Source: Ascoidea asiatica (Eukaryota > Ascomycota > Saccharomycetes > Ascoideales > Ascoideaceae). Taken from it: a stretch of 64,000 nucleotides of DNA. Of this stretch, positions 1-10,930 are shown piece by piece. Where the stretch lies: positions 1,950,722 to 2,014,721 of the forward strand of contig BCKQ01000001.1 of the NCBI GenBank assembly GCA_001600695.1. Direction: 5' to 3'. Positions within the stretch are counted from its first letter, which is position 1. Every line of letters starts with the position of its first letter. The notes below the pieces were generated by a model that saw only the letters and a list, made by a program, of their open reading frames with translations, was not told where the DNA came from and searched no databases. A program made the position numbers and the translations under genes.

Positions 1-790
1 CATTGCGTGTTATTCTCCCAAATATAAAAAAAATATTATTTATGGAAAATGAATTTCCAAAATTATTTATCAAATTATGTCATCGCCTGACAGGTTTAAG
101 CTGAAACAAAAAGGCATATTAGCTAAACTTGATCAACATTCAAACTTAATTAACCATATTAATGATACCATTGAAGAACTTAAGGTTATTGTCGAAAAAC
201 GAATCTCCCAAGACTTTTGTGACTCAATTAAACATAATAATAAAGATAAACTTCAAGATTTATCCAGAATTCAAAAATTTTGGGTTTATCTCCAATCCGA
301 CGATATGGTTCACTATAGACCAAGTAAATCTGTGTTTGGCAAAACTGTTATTAATGCAAGTGGTTATGTAAAGAATGTCTTACAAATTATTGAATCCGAG
401 TCAAAAGGAAAAATTTTAAGTCTTTCTAGACTTTAGAGACTGGCTCACCGTAAGTATTTTAGAATTTTTCAACAAATGTTTACTAGAATTTTTAATAAGT
501 TCAGTGAACTTATTGAAGTTTTTAGTGATTCATCTTCCTCTGATGGAGAAGTTGAATTCATTGGAACTTCTTAACTACAATTTTTTTCTTTTTAATTTTT
601 ATTTATTATTCTATATAGTTTTATATTAAAAATTTTACTATAAACAGCTTTTATCTTTTTCTCTTTTTTCTTTTTCATTTATTAATTTTAAATCATTATC
701 ATTCAATTTCCTTATTATATCAACTCCTTCCAATTAATAAATATCTTTAATATTTTTATATTGAATTTGAATATCTGACACTACTCTTTC
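1..790 (+). pseudogene. Copy A of an unknown repeated ORF family, 3' part
   Basis: This is the C-terminal half of a protein family that recurs three more times in the window. The readable frame runs from about 77 to 573 with one internal TAG at 434-436. It aligns with copy C (22,033-22,965): both have an amphipathic helical stretch (IEELKVIVEK here, IENIKVLLEK there), then QKF-x-x-YL, a segment with VIN, and a basic RKYF. At the TAG copy C has TGG, so the stop looks like a G-to-A change. The upstream part (42-101) reads in another frame, indicating a frameshift, and the N-terminus lies off the left edge. The protein ends in an acidic Ser/Asp tail (SDSSSSDGE) and a TAA at 571-573. The AT-rich 3' flank (about 630-780) is shared with copy B. 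No known family recognised. Confidence 0.6.
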
Positions 791-1363
791 TCTTAACTAA
801 AATCTGAAATTAATAATGCGGTTCAGGGGACCACTACTACTGTTTTATTAGTCTTCGTAAGTTTTTAAACTGCCGAAAATCCTAACCTTTGGGCCTTAAA
901 GCTTTTAACTTAACTGAGCACGGGTGATGGAACAAGAAGCACCTTAAAGAACGGAAGGATATGACGTATTCCAACAAGTGTTCTTATTCCAGCATGCCAT
1001 ATTAGAAACCAATGTCCCAAGTACAGGGTCTGGCAAGCGCCGGCAGGCGGAGTACTTAACAGATTGTCAGGGGAAGGAACTGTGGCTGTCCAACCAAATA
1101 TGGCGGTCCTTTTCGATTTTTAGATTTAGCTACCGAGATCCGATTAGTTATTTCAGAAGCTTTCCTTTACTCACAATTTTCGATAGAAGAAAACATATAG
1201 TACGCTTTTAGATTCCGGCAGTCACTTGGGTCTGGGTGGATATAAAATAATATGTAACGAACATACTAGGATTGCAAGATGTATTGCAGATATACGTGTT
1301 AGTAGTAGTTCGGAACAAGATATTCTGGATACAAATAGTTTCATAAAACCCCGTTAAGGCCTT
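791..1363. other. Junction sequence, no gene recognised
   Basis: GC content rises abruptly after about 800, marking the switch from the copy A 3' flank to copia-derived DNA. A 77-codon open stretch (978-1211) shows no recognisable motif. It may be the remains of the gag/protease part of the following copia element, but I cannot show this. No 5' LTR matching the one at 4616 is visible here, so the copia element appears 5'-truncated. Confidence 0.4.
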
Positions 1364-4300
1364 TTGAGTCAAAATAGTAACGTAATGTCCTTTAACAGGC
1401 AAACTATGTTCTCCTACAGGGACTTATGTAAAGACTCGGAAGCAATTAAGATTCGAGCAGTCCGGATTAAAATAAGTAGTAAGTTATTACATCAGAGAAT
1501 TAAAAACGCAGGTAAAAAGATAGTATATTTTGCACTAAATAATCGGGAAATTTCGAACGTTCCTAGGTATACAACTGGGAGTTGTATAAAGGACTGCATA
1601 TGCTGCGTAAAGGCTAAGATGAGACGTCTTGATGCAGTCACCAAGAAAGTAAGTGCTAGTGCACCAATGGAGATCATTCACAGTGATGTGATGGGCCCTT
1701 TGCCAATAAGTTTTGAGAAATAGAAGTATATTGTAACATTCACTGATGAATTTACAAGATATGTGGAGGCCTATTCTCTTGCTGAGAAAGCAGAAGTATT
1801 AGCAAAATTTAAGGAGTATAAGGTGTTTCATGAGAAACAATCTAATTATTTAGTAAAAACCTTATTCACTGATAATGGAGGAGAGTACTCATCACTCGAA
1901 TTTTGGACATTCGTGAAGGAGAATGGATTGAACCACCAAATGACATTAGCCTATTCTCCTAAGAGTAATGGTTTGGCGGAGAGAGTCAAGTCATGGAATC
2001 TTAGAATCTTCAATTAGATCAACTGTTATAGATTCCAGTGCTCCACTGAGGCTATGGCCGTTAATCTTACAACATGCGTTGTATGTGAAAGACTGCCTTA
2101 CTCACAGTGCCTTTATGGCAAGAAAAATTTTTAATAGTCCATACGAACTCCTTTTCGGGCGCAAGAGGCGTTTTGAGCAGATGCAAGTGTTTGGAGCCAC
2201 TGCATACTTATTGTTATTACCTGCTCCACCGAAATTTAGCGCCAGGACTCTGAAGGGTGCTTACCTAGGAGTGGAATCCCATGGGCTTCGAGCCAGAATA
2301 TTAGTGGAGGGAGCAATAGTTCGCACGAGACATTCTCATTTAGAGGAGACCAATGCTTATTTGTCTGGGCCGTTAGATATGGCCAAGCCGTTTGATGAGA
2401 ACCAGAAAGAAGCAATTGATGGCAGACTAGAAGTCTTCAAAAGTCTAGGTCCAGAAGAGGATAGTAAGTTTCTTCTCGATGTGAAGAAGATACACGAGCT
2501 TCCGGAGCAGTCACAGAATACAGCGGATAGTTCTACTGATAATCGGAACTCCTCCGAGTTATCCAAGAAGGATTTGCCTCGGAATATAAACAAAAAGTAA
2601 AGGATACTGACCCAAGAGGGTGGATCCACAGAACCTGTTAACGATTCCAGTGATTTTGAGCTACTTAGTAGTAGCTCGGTATCGGAAAAAGATATTATTT
2701 TTTCAATAGAACCAAATGAATTCATACCTTCTCTGATTAGGTCTAATCTCAGAACAGATCCAGTAGATCTATCAAAACCCAGGGCCACGAGGTCCAATCG
2801 ATGTTATGTAATCAAGAGAATACCTAACAGTCTCTACGAGGCTATTCAAGACCAGGGAGGGCGAATAGCAGTACGCAATGAGATATCTGCTCATATCTCC
2901 AAGAAGAGTCTAGAACCAGTAGAAGAGTCTACGGTTAATGGGTAGATATTACTGGTTATATGGGTATTTACTATCAAAGCTGATTGTAAGAAGAAAGCTA
3001 GGCTCTCTGTTCGAGGGGATCTACCGCCTGCAGCATCCTACTCTGAATCAGAGACTTCGCTTTTATCCGTTGGGGGATTAAGGATAAAATTGCATATTAT
3101 TGCATCCCATAAACATCAAGTGGGAGTTTTTGATATAGACACAGCTTTTCTAAATGCAGATATAGACAAGAATATCTATATCAAAACAGTACCTTATTTT
3201 CCTGTTCCAAGAGGAATGAAAAAACCTGTGTTGATCTTAAGAAAAGGTGTTTACGGTCTAAAGCAACTGCCTCTCCTATGGGAGAAAACATTCACTGAGA
3301 GAATGAAGAAGTTAGGTTACTTCTATGATCAAGATGCCTCGGGTATTTACACCAAGAAGGGTGTAATAGTTACCGTGTTTGTAGATGATCTCCTAATAGC
3401 GGCCAACATACAAAAGGAAATAAGTATCGCTATATTGAGATACACAACTGTTTCAAGCTCAAATATGGTCTGTTTGACCAGTTATTAGAATACAAAATCA
3501 AAAGAAATAGGAATGGGATATTCTTATTTACTGATGAAAAGATCGAAGAACTTGCCAAAAATTATGGTATTCAGGTGAATATCAACATTAAATTGCCAAT
3601 TTTTACAAACACATATATTAGCAAGGAAATTCTTGAGTACTCTACGGATGTGGACATAGATCTTAGAGCCCCTGATGGGTCTTTAATTTTTATTTCTAAC
3701 TGGCGACGGGATATTTTGTATGCCACAAATTTTTTGGCGCAGTATGGTATAAGCGGGAAGCTCGTGATATGGAATCATATTAAGAAATTGATTCAATATC
3801 TATTAAATACCAGGTTTCTTGGCCTATATTTTGCCTGTGAACCTCAGGTGGTGAGGAATGAATGCATAGTAACAACGTGTTCAGATACTGATAACGTGAG
3901 TGATCCTCTATCAAGATACTCCAAGCATGGGTTAACAGTAAGTCTTAATGGATCGCTAGTAGCTTTCCGAAGAAAGCAGCTTTAATTAATTCTAAAGTCG
4001 TCTTATGAAGCTGAACTATGTGGAGCATATGAATCACTGGAATATGAATCGAAAGTGATTTATATCAATGGACGGCTACCAAGGTGGCTAGGAGACACAA
4101 TTAAGATATATTATCAAGTGGATAATATGTCTGTGGTCACAAGTGTGACCAACGAAAGCAGGATTTTTGGCAAGAAGCCATTAGACATCAGGGGTAGGAA
4201 ACTGAAAGATATATTTAGCAAGAAGCTAAGAATATATGACGATCCAATAGAGGATCGGATAAGTAGACAGATTGAGCATATTTCTGGGACAGAAAATATG

Positions 4301-4417
4301 GCAGACATTCTAACCAAGCTGGTTACTCTTAACGTAGCATTGAAGTTAGGACCAATGATGGTCTTTGACTCTCAAAATACGCTGTCAATTCCACCTCTAC
4401 TGCCAAAGCATTCTTGA
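1364..4417 (+). pseudogene. Ty1/copia retrotransposon polyprotein remnant (copia-1)
   Basis: Broken pol region in the copia order integrase, reverse transcriptase, RNase H. A GAG-pre-integrase segment (about 1480-1620) leads into the integrase core with HSDVMGP near 1680, FTDNGGEYSS near 1867 and the catalytic Glu in NGLAERV near 1970. The reverse transcriptase keeps DIDTAFLNADI (about 3135) and the catalytic FVDDLLIA (about 3379). RNase H ends with the copia-typical ADILTK (about 4302). The frame is interrupted by TAG at 1721, by frameshifts near 2010, 2600 and 3480, and by further stops, so the copy is dead. Gag and protease are not recognisable. Base composition is clearly more GC-rich than the surrounding AT-rich DNA. 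It is followed by a polypurine tract and a 3' LTR. Confidence 0.9.
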
Positions 4418-4615
4418 TGATGTTCAAGGGAAAATCCAAGAAACAATGCTCTAATGTTTTTAGTGAGTGCAAACCTCACACTGTTCTGTTCACAAGAAGT
4501 GGATAGTTCGTTCGTTAGGAATTTTTTTAGCGAGCTTGTTTACAAATGTAAGATCTATATTTTTTAAATTATTTTTTCAAAAACGGTTCTTGGGAACGTT
4601 AAACAAAAGGTGATG
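4418..4615 (+). other. Copia-1 3' noncoding segment with polypurine tract
   Basis: Untranslated stretch between the last RNase H codons and the LTR. It ends in a purine-rich run (AAACAAAAGGTGA, about 4602-4614), which is where plus-strand synthesis of an LTR retrotransposon would be primed, directly before the TGTTGG that opens the LTR. Two other copia-like ends in the window (before 10,702 and 16,591) carry the same GGTGA-YG-TGTTGGA junction. Confidence 0.6.
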
Positions 4616-5620
4616 TGTTGGAAATAATCAAGATCTATATATGCTAGTCCGTATATTGGGAGTCACACCATAGGTTCTGAAGGTCTAAAAGACACGTATC
4701 TATAGTAGACGTAACAGAGTTATGTATTATACAATAATGCGTGTACACTATGCATAATTAAGCATAGAGATGCATAATTAGGCACTAATATACATATTGT
4801 TGCCTAAAGTGGCAATAAGTTGGGTGGGGAATACATCAATTCACATGACGTTGCGGAGTCTCTGTACAGGTTCTCAGATAGTAGGATATCATGTGAAATT
4901 CTAGTCACACGACATAGGTCATCTGTGCTTCAGCTATATATAGCGTACAAAGCAGACAAGAGTTTCAGATTCGTCCAGCCATAGTCGTAGAACCTCTAAG
5001 AGCATACTAAAACTAAGCCACTCGGTACGCGGAGAATAAAAGAGGAGTTACAATTCAGCGTCTATCCGGATAGATGTTAAATCAGCAAGGCCAAGCGGAT
5101 CCAGGCAGGGACGCCTTCTGGATGGTTAGATTGACTAAGCCTAGTTTCATGCGAGATAAGGTATAATTCTCAACTACGTATACCGAATTGTCTCGGTGTA
5201 AACGGGAGACTAGTCGAGCTACTCCCCTAAGAATCTATTCCGAGTACGGCTTCAGGATTAAAGATTATTCCGGGCAATTAGTTTGGTTGTCTACCCCACA
5301 GGAAAGTGGGATGATTGGTTTTACTATGGTAAAATTGAAATGTGCATTTCAATTGATTTCTAATCAGTTTTTCAACCCTTTATACATAGTAAACGTGATT
5401 CCCGGCCTGATTCTACACAGGGATCCTGGGAGTTTAGGGCATTCCCGAGAATTCTCGATAGTTCTGCGGGACCCCGTAGGAATCCAGTACCAATATAAAA
5501 GGAATCGATTTCCTCTTATTTTTTTATATAATTTATTTAGTTTTATTTTTAGCTCATCGATTAGCAGGAGTTAATTGACTAATACATAGTTACTAAATAC
5601 GTAAAATTTATATATTCGAT
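4616..5620 (+). repeat. Copia-type LTR, left copy (inner end uncertain)
   Basis: Begins with TGTTGGAAATAA immediately after the copia-1 polypurine tract, so the left edge is a 3' LTR start. A TATA-like AATATAAAAGG lies near 5492, as expected for an LTR promoter. The inner end cannot be fixed because the arm continues without a visible CA-terminated boundary or primer-binding site; 5620 is an estimate. A 128-codon open stretch here (5188-5574) is likely chance. A reverse-complement copy lies at about 8054-9058. Confidence 0.55.
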
Positions 5621-5640
5621 TTTGTAAAATGAATGAAAAT

Positions 5641-6766
5641 TCACAACGCCCATAACAGATGCTTTTGGCCTAGGTAGGAATAAAGATTCATCTGAAGCAA
5701 CGCATTGATGGCATATGCAAATGACCAATTGTATTGCTGCAAATAATTTTTTTCCAGCGCCTCGGGATTCCAACCACCCTGCTTATGGACTTCTTCCTTT
5801 GAGAGCCCCAATAAATTTAGCTTGTTGAGCACCATTTTTCCGGCCAGCATGAGTCTTTCATATAAATTCAATATTGGTATATTGACCCCCCCCCCCCGGA
5901 TCATACAACAATAAACTGCCTATTGTAGGATATTGATTTATCTCTCAAAGCACCACTTATCAATTTTGTTTTACAGAACTGCTCTTTATCGATTAAACAT
6001 GAAATCAGTTCAGGATTGGATTTTGAAAGCATCTGAAATATAAGTCCATAGGTATGCCAACAATAAACCATGTATAACGTTTTTATTTTTTACAACAGCA
6101 GTCTTTCTTGACTGGATTGTTGGTTTTCATTTTCGGAAACTGAATAACAATATATGAATCTCGTCGGATCTTTCGAATCTGTCTAGATCAGAGACTTTAT
6201 TGTTCTCTAAGTAAAAAATGTTTAACAATCCCTTCTCATCCCCCCTGATCAAGGAGAACTCTCCTAATTGAAAAGAATTAATTGAGCGCAAATTTACCAA
6301 AATATTGTTTTCATTTATGGCACCAAAACACATTCGAAGATTTTAGTAAATTTACTAAAACCATATGTCTCAGTTTCTTCATCTAACCCACAGTGTTTAT
6401 TGTTTCAATAATACTCTGATTCTTGATTTATTCTTTTTAGTTCTAGAAATGAAAAAGTTTTTTGGTTTTCTTCCGGTGGAAGGGCAATTTGGTTTTCAGT
6501 TGGGTAAAATTCGAAAAGAGAAATAGCGGTATTTTTTAGTAGTCCATGTCGTATTGGCAGGGTTTTCTCATCATATTCGATTACAGGGTTGGTAGCAATT
6601 ACTGTTTCTAAATATGTTACAATTTTGGGACCAGGTATTTCATAGTTATCTTCACAGTGAATTAAAAGGTGTTTCATACTTAATATGAAAACGGTTGGAG
6701 CACTTGGTTTTTGTTTACTTGCATAAAATCCAAATAGTTTCAAAACAATAGTTGGTAATTTGGTAG
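5641..6766 (-). pseudogene. Crypton-like tyrosine recombinase remnant, left arm copy
   Basis: Mirror copy of the plus-strand remnant at 6907-8036; see that entry for motifs. Going downward from the gap on the minus strand it shows an N-terminal helical segment (6405-6766), the FGAINENNILVNLR core segment (6127-6333), a degraded middle, and a C-terminal QGGWNPEALEKNYL segment (5641-5904). It is split by a stop after 6405, by frame changes and at a 12-base C run (5886-5897). The upstream coding start is lost in the N gap. Confidence 0.55.
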
Positions 6767-6906
6767 CNNNNANNNNNNNNNNNNNNNNNNNNNNNNNNNN
6801 NNNNNNNNNNNNNNNNNNNNNNNNNNNNNNNNNNNNNNNNNNNNNNNNNNNNNNNNNNNNNNNNNNNNNNNNNNNNNNNNNNNNNNNNNNNNNNNNNNNN
6901 NTNNNN
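6767..6906. other. Assembly gap at the palindrome centre
   Basis: 140 positions of N with only two called bases, an A at 6772 and a T at 6902. These two are complementary and sit symmetrically about the palindrome centre (6837), and the flanks GTAGC and GCTAC are reverse complements. So the gap itself is written as its own reverse complement. Open frames that start inside the Ns are artefacts. Confidence 0.95.
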
Positions 6907-8036
6907 GCTACCAAATTACCAACTATTGTTTTGAAACTATTTGGATTTTATGCAAGTAAACAAAAACCAAGTGCTCCAACCGTTTTCATATTAAGTATGA
7001 AACACCTTTTAATTCACTGTGAAGATAACTATGAAATACCTGGTCCCAAAATTGTAACATATTTAGAAACAGTAATTGCTACCAACCCTGTAATCGAATA
7101 TGATGAGAAAACCCTGCCAATACGACATGGACTACTAAAAAATACCGCTATTTCTCTTTTCGAATTTTACCCAACTGAAAACCAAATTGCCCTTCCACCG
7201 GAAGAAAACCAAAAAACTTTTTCATTTCTAGAACTAAAAAGAATAAATCAAGAATCAGAGTATTATTGAAACAATAAACACTGTGGGTTAGATGAAGAAA
7301 CTGAGACATATGGTTTTAGTAAATTTACTAAAATCTTCGAATGTGTTTTGGTGCCATAAATGAAAACAATATTTTGGTAAATTTGCGCTCAATTAATTCT
7401 TTTCAATTAGGAGAGTTCTCCTTGATCAGGGGGGATGAGAAGGGATTGTTAAACATTTTTTACTTAGAGAACAATAAAGTCTCTGATCTAGACAGATTCG
7501 AAAGATCCGACGAGATTCATATATTGTTATTCAGTTTCCGAAAATGAAAACCAACAATCCAGTCAAGAAAGACTGCTGTTGTAAAAAATAAAAACGTTAT
7601 ACATGGTTTATTGTTGGCATACCTATGGACTTATATTTCAGATGCTTTCAAAATCCAATCCTGAACTGATTTCATGTTTAATCGATAAAGAGCAGTTCTG
7701 TAAAACAAAATTGATAAGTGGTGCTTTGAGAGATAAATCAATATCCTACAATAGGCAGTTTATTGTTGTATTATCCGGGGGGGGGGGGTCAATATACCAA
7801 TATTGAATTTATATGAAAGACTCATGCTGGCCGGAAAAATGGTGCTCAACAAGCTAAATTTATTGGGGCTCTCAAAGGAAGAAGTCCATAAGCAGGGTGG
7901 TTGGAATCCCGAGGCGCTGGAAAAAAATTATTTGCAGCAATACAATTGGTCATTTGCATATGCCATCAATGCGTTGCTTCAGATGAATCTTTATTCCTAC
8001 CTAGGCCAAAAGCATCTGTTATGGGCGTTGTGAATT
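6907..8036 (+). pseudogene. Crypton-like tyrosine recombinase remnant, right arm copy
   Basis: Pieces of one protein lie in order in different frames: an N-terminal segment (6907-7269), a core segment with FGAINENNILVNLR (7341-7547), a degraded middle (about 7550-7790), and a C-terminal segment QGGWNPEALEKNYL (7803-8033). The core and the GGW-x5-EKNYL segment resemble the tyrosine recombinases of Crypton DNA transposons and the related Ndc10/GCR1_C-type fungal proteins, where a G-x-W motif and a Tyr-containing helix end the domain. I do not see all catalytic residues (Arg, His, Tyr) with certainty. It is interrupted by TGA at 7267, a frameshift before 7341, stops near 7547 and a 12-G run at 7777-7788. 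Family assignment is by motif recall only. Confidence 0.55.
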
Positions 8037-8053
8037 TTCATTCATTTTACAAA

Positions 8054-9058
8054 ATCGAATATATAAATTTTACGTATTTAGTAACTATGTATTAGTCAAT
8101 TAACTCCTGCTAATCGATGAGCTAAAAATAAAACTAAATAAATTATATAAAAAAATAAGAGGAAATCGATTCCTTTTATATTGGTACTGGATTCCTACGG
8201 GGTCCCGCAGAACTATCGAGAATTCTCGGGAATGCCCTAAACTCCCAGGATCCCTGTGTAGAATCAGGCCGGGAATCACGTTTACTATGTATAAAGGGTT
8301 GAAAAACTGATTAGAAATCAATTGAAATGCACATTTCAATTTTACCATAGTAAAACCAATCATCCCACTTTCCTGTGGGGTAGACAACCAAACTAATTGC
8401 CCGGAATAATCTTTAATCCTGAAGCCGTACTCGGAATAGATTCTTAGGGGAGTAGCTCGACTAGTCTCCCGTTTACACCGAGACAATTCGGTATACGTAG
8501 TTGAGAATTATACCTTATCTCGCATGAAACTAGGCTTAGTCAATCTAACCATCCAGAAGGCGTCCCTGCCTGGATCCGCTTGGCCTTGCTGATTTAATTT
8601 CTATCCGGATAGAGGCTAAATCCCAACTCCTCTTTAATTCTCCGCGTACCGAGTGGCTTAGCTTCAATATGCTTTTAAAGGTTGGACCACTATGGCTGGT
8701 ACCAATCTCAAGGTTTTTTCTACTTTGTACGCTATACCTGACGTAAGCAAAGATGACCTATTCCATGTGACTAGAATATTACATGATATCCTAGTATCTG
8801 AGAACCTGTACAGAGACTCCGCAACGTCATGTGAATTGATGTATTCCCCACCCAACTTATTGCCACTTTAGGCAACAATATGTATATTAGTGCCTAATTA
8901 TGCATCTCTATGCATAATTATGCATAGTGTACACGCATTATTGTATAATACATAACTCTGTTACGTCTACTATAGATACGTGTCTTTTAGACCTTCAGAA
9001 CCTATGGTGTGACTCCCAATATACGGACTAGCATATACGTATGTCTGTTATTTCCAAC
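8054..9058 (-). repeat. Copia-type LTR, right copy in inverse orientation
   Basis: Reverse complement of the LTR at 4616, opening with TGTTGGAAATAA at 9058 on the minus strand. It is nearly identical to the left copy except for a patch of about 200 bases (8589-8794). A 63-codon open stretch at 8664-8855 lies in this patch and is probably fortuitous. The inner end is estimated by symmetry. Confidence 0.55.
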
Positions 9059-10440
9059 AATCGGTTCATACCCCTTCAAATTTATCGAAGAAGAAAAAGG
9101 AAAATTAATAAATTGTGAAAAGGAAAAGTTAAAAAGTTTGTCTAAGAAATAAAATTTTGAAATTAGTAGTGGTGATCGTGAATTTATTAAAACACTAGAA
9201 TAATTTCATAAACCATTTCCACCTGATATAGTAGGATTCCCAATATTATTCCCAAATAGCTATATAATCCATGATGAAAAATTCATAAGCAGTACGGTTC
9301 TAAAAAAAAACACTCCGGAACAACAATTGGTGGAAAGTGAAATTCAAAAATCTTGTAAGAAGCTTTATATACATTTTACCAAAACTTTTTTATCAGTAAA
9401 TGAAGAGGTGGCTAGCTTGGCTGGAGAAGTGGTGATAGTAACTGGAAATTTTTCCTAAGAATTAAGAACAAGCTACGTGGAGGGAAGGACAAAATGTGTG
9501 GACATGGTTAGAACTTAAACCAAAATCAACAGAGAGGAACAAAAGTCGCTGACTTTTCTAAACTTTTTAAGCTGAACGCTACCTTTTCATTAGCTGCGTA
9601 AACAACTGTGGCTCCTCCCTGAAATTTAGACCTCGATAATCCAACTATTGCTCAGGAGTCCTACTTGTGAAACATATAAACACAAGTAGATCTGAACCTT
9701 TCTATAATGAACCTGCTGAGTATATTTATACTACTGTAAAACCAAATTCTATTGAATTCAAAAAAACCAAGAACCGTTTCAAAACTTTGATTTCCAGAGA
9801 CGGAACAAAAAATGATTACTATAAAGGAGCATGTAATAAAATGTCAAGAAATGTGAAAACGGGTTCTGAGGTTTAAAAACAATGGTTTAAAGTGATCAAC
9901 GATAGACCTTTAATTTTGTTAATAATTATCTAATACTGTTCTAGTGGGAGTCCAATAAAAACTTTATCGTCAATTCTATTCAAAAAGGTTTCCAATTGCT
10001 CTTTGTTAGGATAAAAAAAAAATGAGAAGAGCTTTCACAAAGAGAGAAGTATAAAAATTGGTTCCAATGGATTACAAAAAATATTTAGAAAAATTCCCAC
10101 TTTTCAAACACGATCGGATTATATTAAAAATAATTTACCAAATCAAGGGGATATAGATACATATTTCCAATGTGTTTTGTAGTAGCTGTCTAATCAGATT
10201 GGCAATCGTAGACAGTAGTAAAATATTGCTATCTTAAATTTCTTTGAAATCAAATTTAAATTCAAATTCAAATTCAAATTTGAATTCAAACTTAAATTCT
10301 AAATTGTGGGGAAAGGTCAATTATTATTGCAAAATAATAGAAATAATGAAGCTTTTAATAATTACATGCAGAATTTAATATATACACCAACTGTTAAATC
10401 ACTAGCAGCTGTTCTTAAAATTGTGTATTATTTTACTAAT
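9059..10440 (+). pseudogene. Degraded unrecognised coding remnant
   Basis: Open-looking stretches with protein-like composition but many stops: about 9200-9460 (contains PFPPDIVGFPILFPNS, then a Lys/Glu-rich stretch) and 9667-9876 (69 codons, Lys/Asn-rich). I recognise no family and cannot prove the pieces belong together. An imperfect TTCAAA repeat forms a self-complementary run at about 10,247-10,300. No intact gene. Confidence 0.3.
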
Positions 10441-10701
10441 TTCAGATGAACTATAGAATTCTTTTTTTAATTTATTCTTCTTATTGAATCTTATTAATCC
10501 TCAACACTTTCTCGAAATAATTAAAATAATAATAATATCTTCGAAAGCCGAACCTGTATTCTCCGTATTCTTCGATATTAACAACAAATAATGGAACTAT
10601 TTGATGTTTGATAGTATATTTTTTTTATTGATTGTTTTTGTCTAATTACATCTATTGAGATGCCTTGATTTATGCTATTAAATGATCGATTTCTGGTGAC
10701 G
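10441..10701 (+). other. Copia-like 3' end fragment ahead of an LTR
   Basis: A segment around 10,637-10,680 (GTCTAATTACATC and following bases) resembles the segment at about 16,453-16,498, and both are followed by GGTGACG-TGTTGGA. In copia-1 the equivalent junction is polypurine tract then LTR. So this looks like the last few hundred bases of a copia element, now placed directly upstream of the copia-2 5' LTR. Confidence 0.4.
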
Positions 10702-10910
10702 TGTTGGATTTACTATCGTAATATTGTTTCCGCTAGAAACTCATTTAAAAAAAATAAAAAGGAATATTATTTGTTATATCTAATTATATATATAGATATA
10801 TGTATGCACTTCCACAGTTTTATACATGTAAAAAAGAGAATAAAAGATTACTATTCTATTTAATATTATTATTATTTTAAGATAATAATCAAATAATAAT
10901 TTTCGTAACA
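10702..10910 (+). repeat. Putative 5' LTR of copia-2
   Basis: A 209-base segment opening TGTTGGATTT and closing CGTAACA, that is TGTT...AACA inverted ends typical of copia LTRs, placed just before the start of gag at 10,931. No second copy with the same body is seen after the pol region, so the boundaries rest on the end motifs and position only. No convincing primer-binding site follows. Confidence 0.45.
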
Positions 10911-10930
10911 AGTTAGGTTTAAGACAATAT

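Larger units (their letters stand above)
4616..6766. repeat. Left arm of a 4.4-kb inverted repeat
   Basis: Every landmark in this arm has a mirror in 6907-9058 about a single centre (position sum 13,674): LTR start 4616/9058, homopolymer 5886-5897/7777-7788, and all open frames. The inner 1.6 kb (from about 5090) is an exact reverse complement by eye. The outer part contains one divergent patch, about 4880-5085 opposite 8589-8794. Arm content from outside inward: copia LTR, then a Crypton-like recombinase remnant on the minus strand. Confidence 0.95.
6907..9058. repeat. Right arm of the 4.4-kb inverted repeat
   Basis: Reverse complement of 4616-6766, ending at 9058 exactly at the LTR edge (reverse-complement TGTTGGAAATAA). 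The LTR-edge sequence differs slightly from the left arm (the bases after TGTTGGAAATAA) and there is one divergent patch at about 8589-8794. Beyond 9058 the sequence is unrelated to that left of 4616, so the repeat ends with the LTR. Confidence 0.95.

Noticed and set aside
5188-5574. 128-codon ORF in the LTR (and its mirror 8100-8486)
   Set aside because: It lies wholly inside LTR sequence with a TATA-like element in its 3' part, has no recognisable domain, and is best explained by chance in a GC-richer stretch.
6405-7269. Two 169-codon ORFs beginning inside the N run
   Set aside because: Their Met codon and first 48 residues depend on unknown bases; only the part outside the Ns is real sequence, and it is the recombinase remnant.
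10247-10300. CRISPR-like or regulatory repeat at the TTCAAA run
   Set aside because: The units are only six bases, imperfect and without spacers; a simple repeat.
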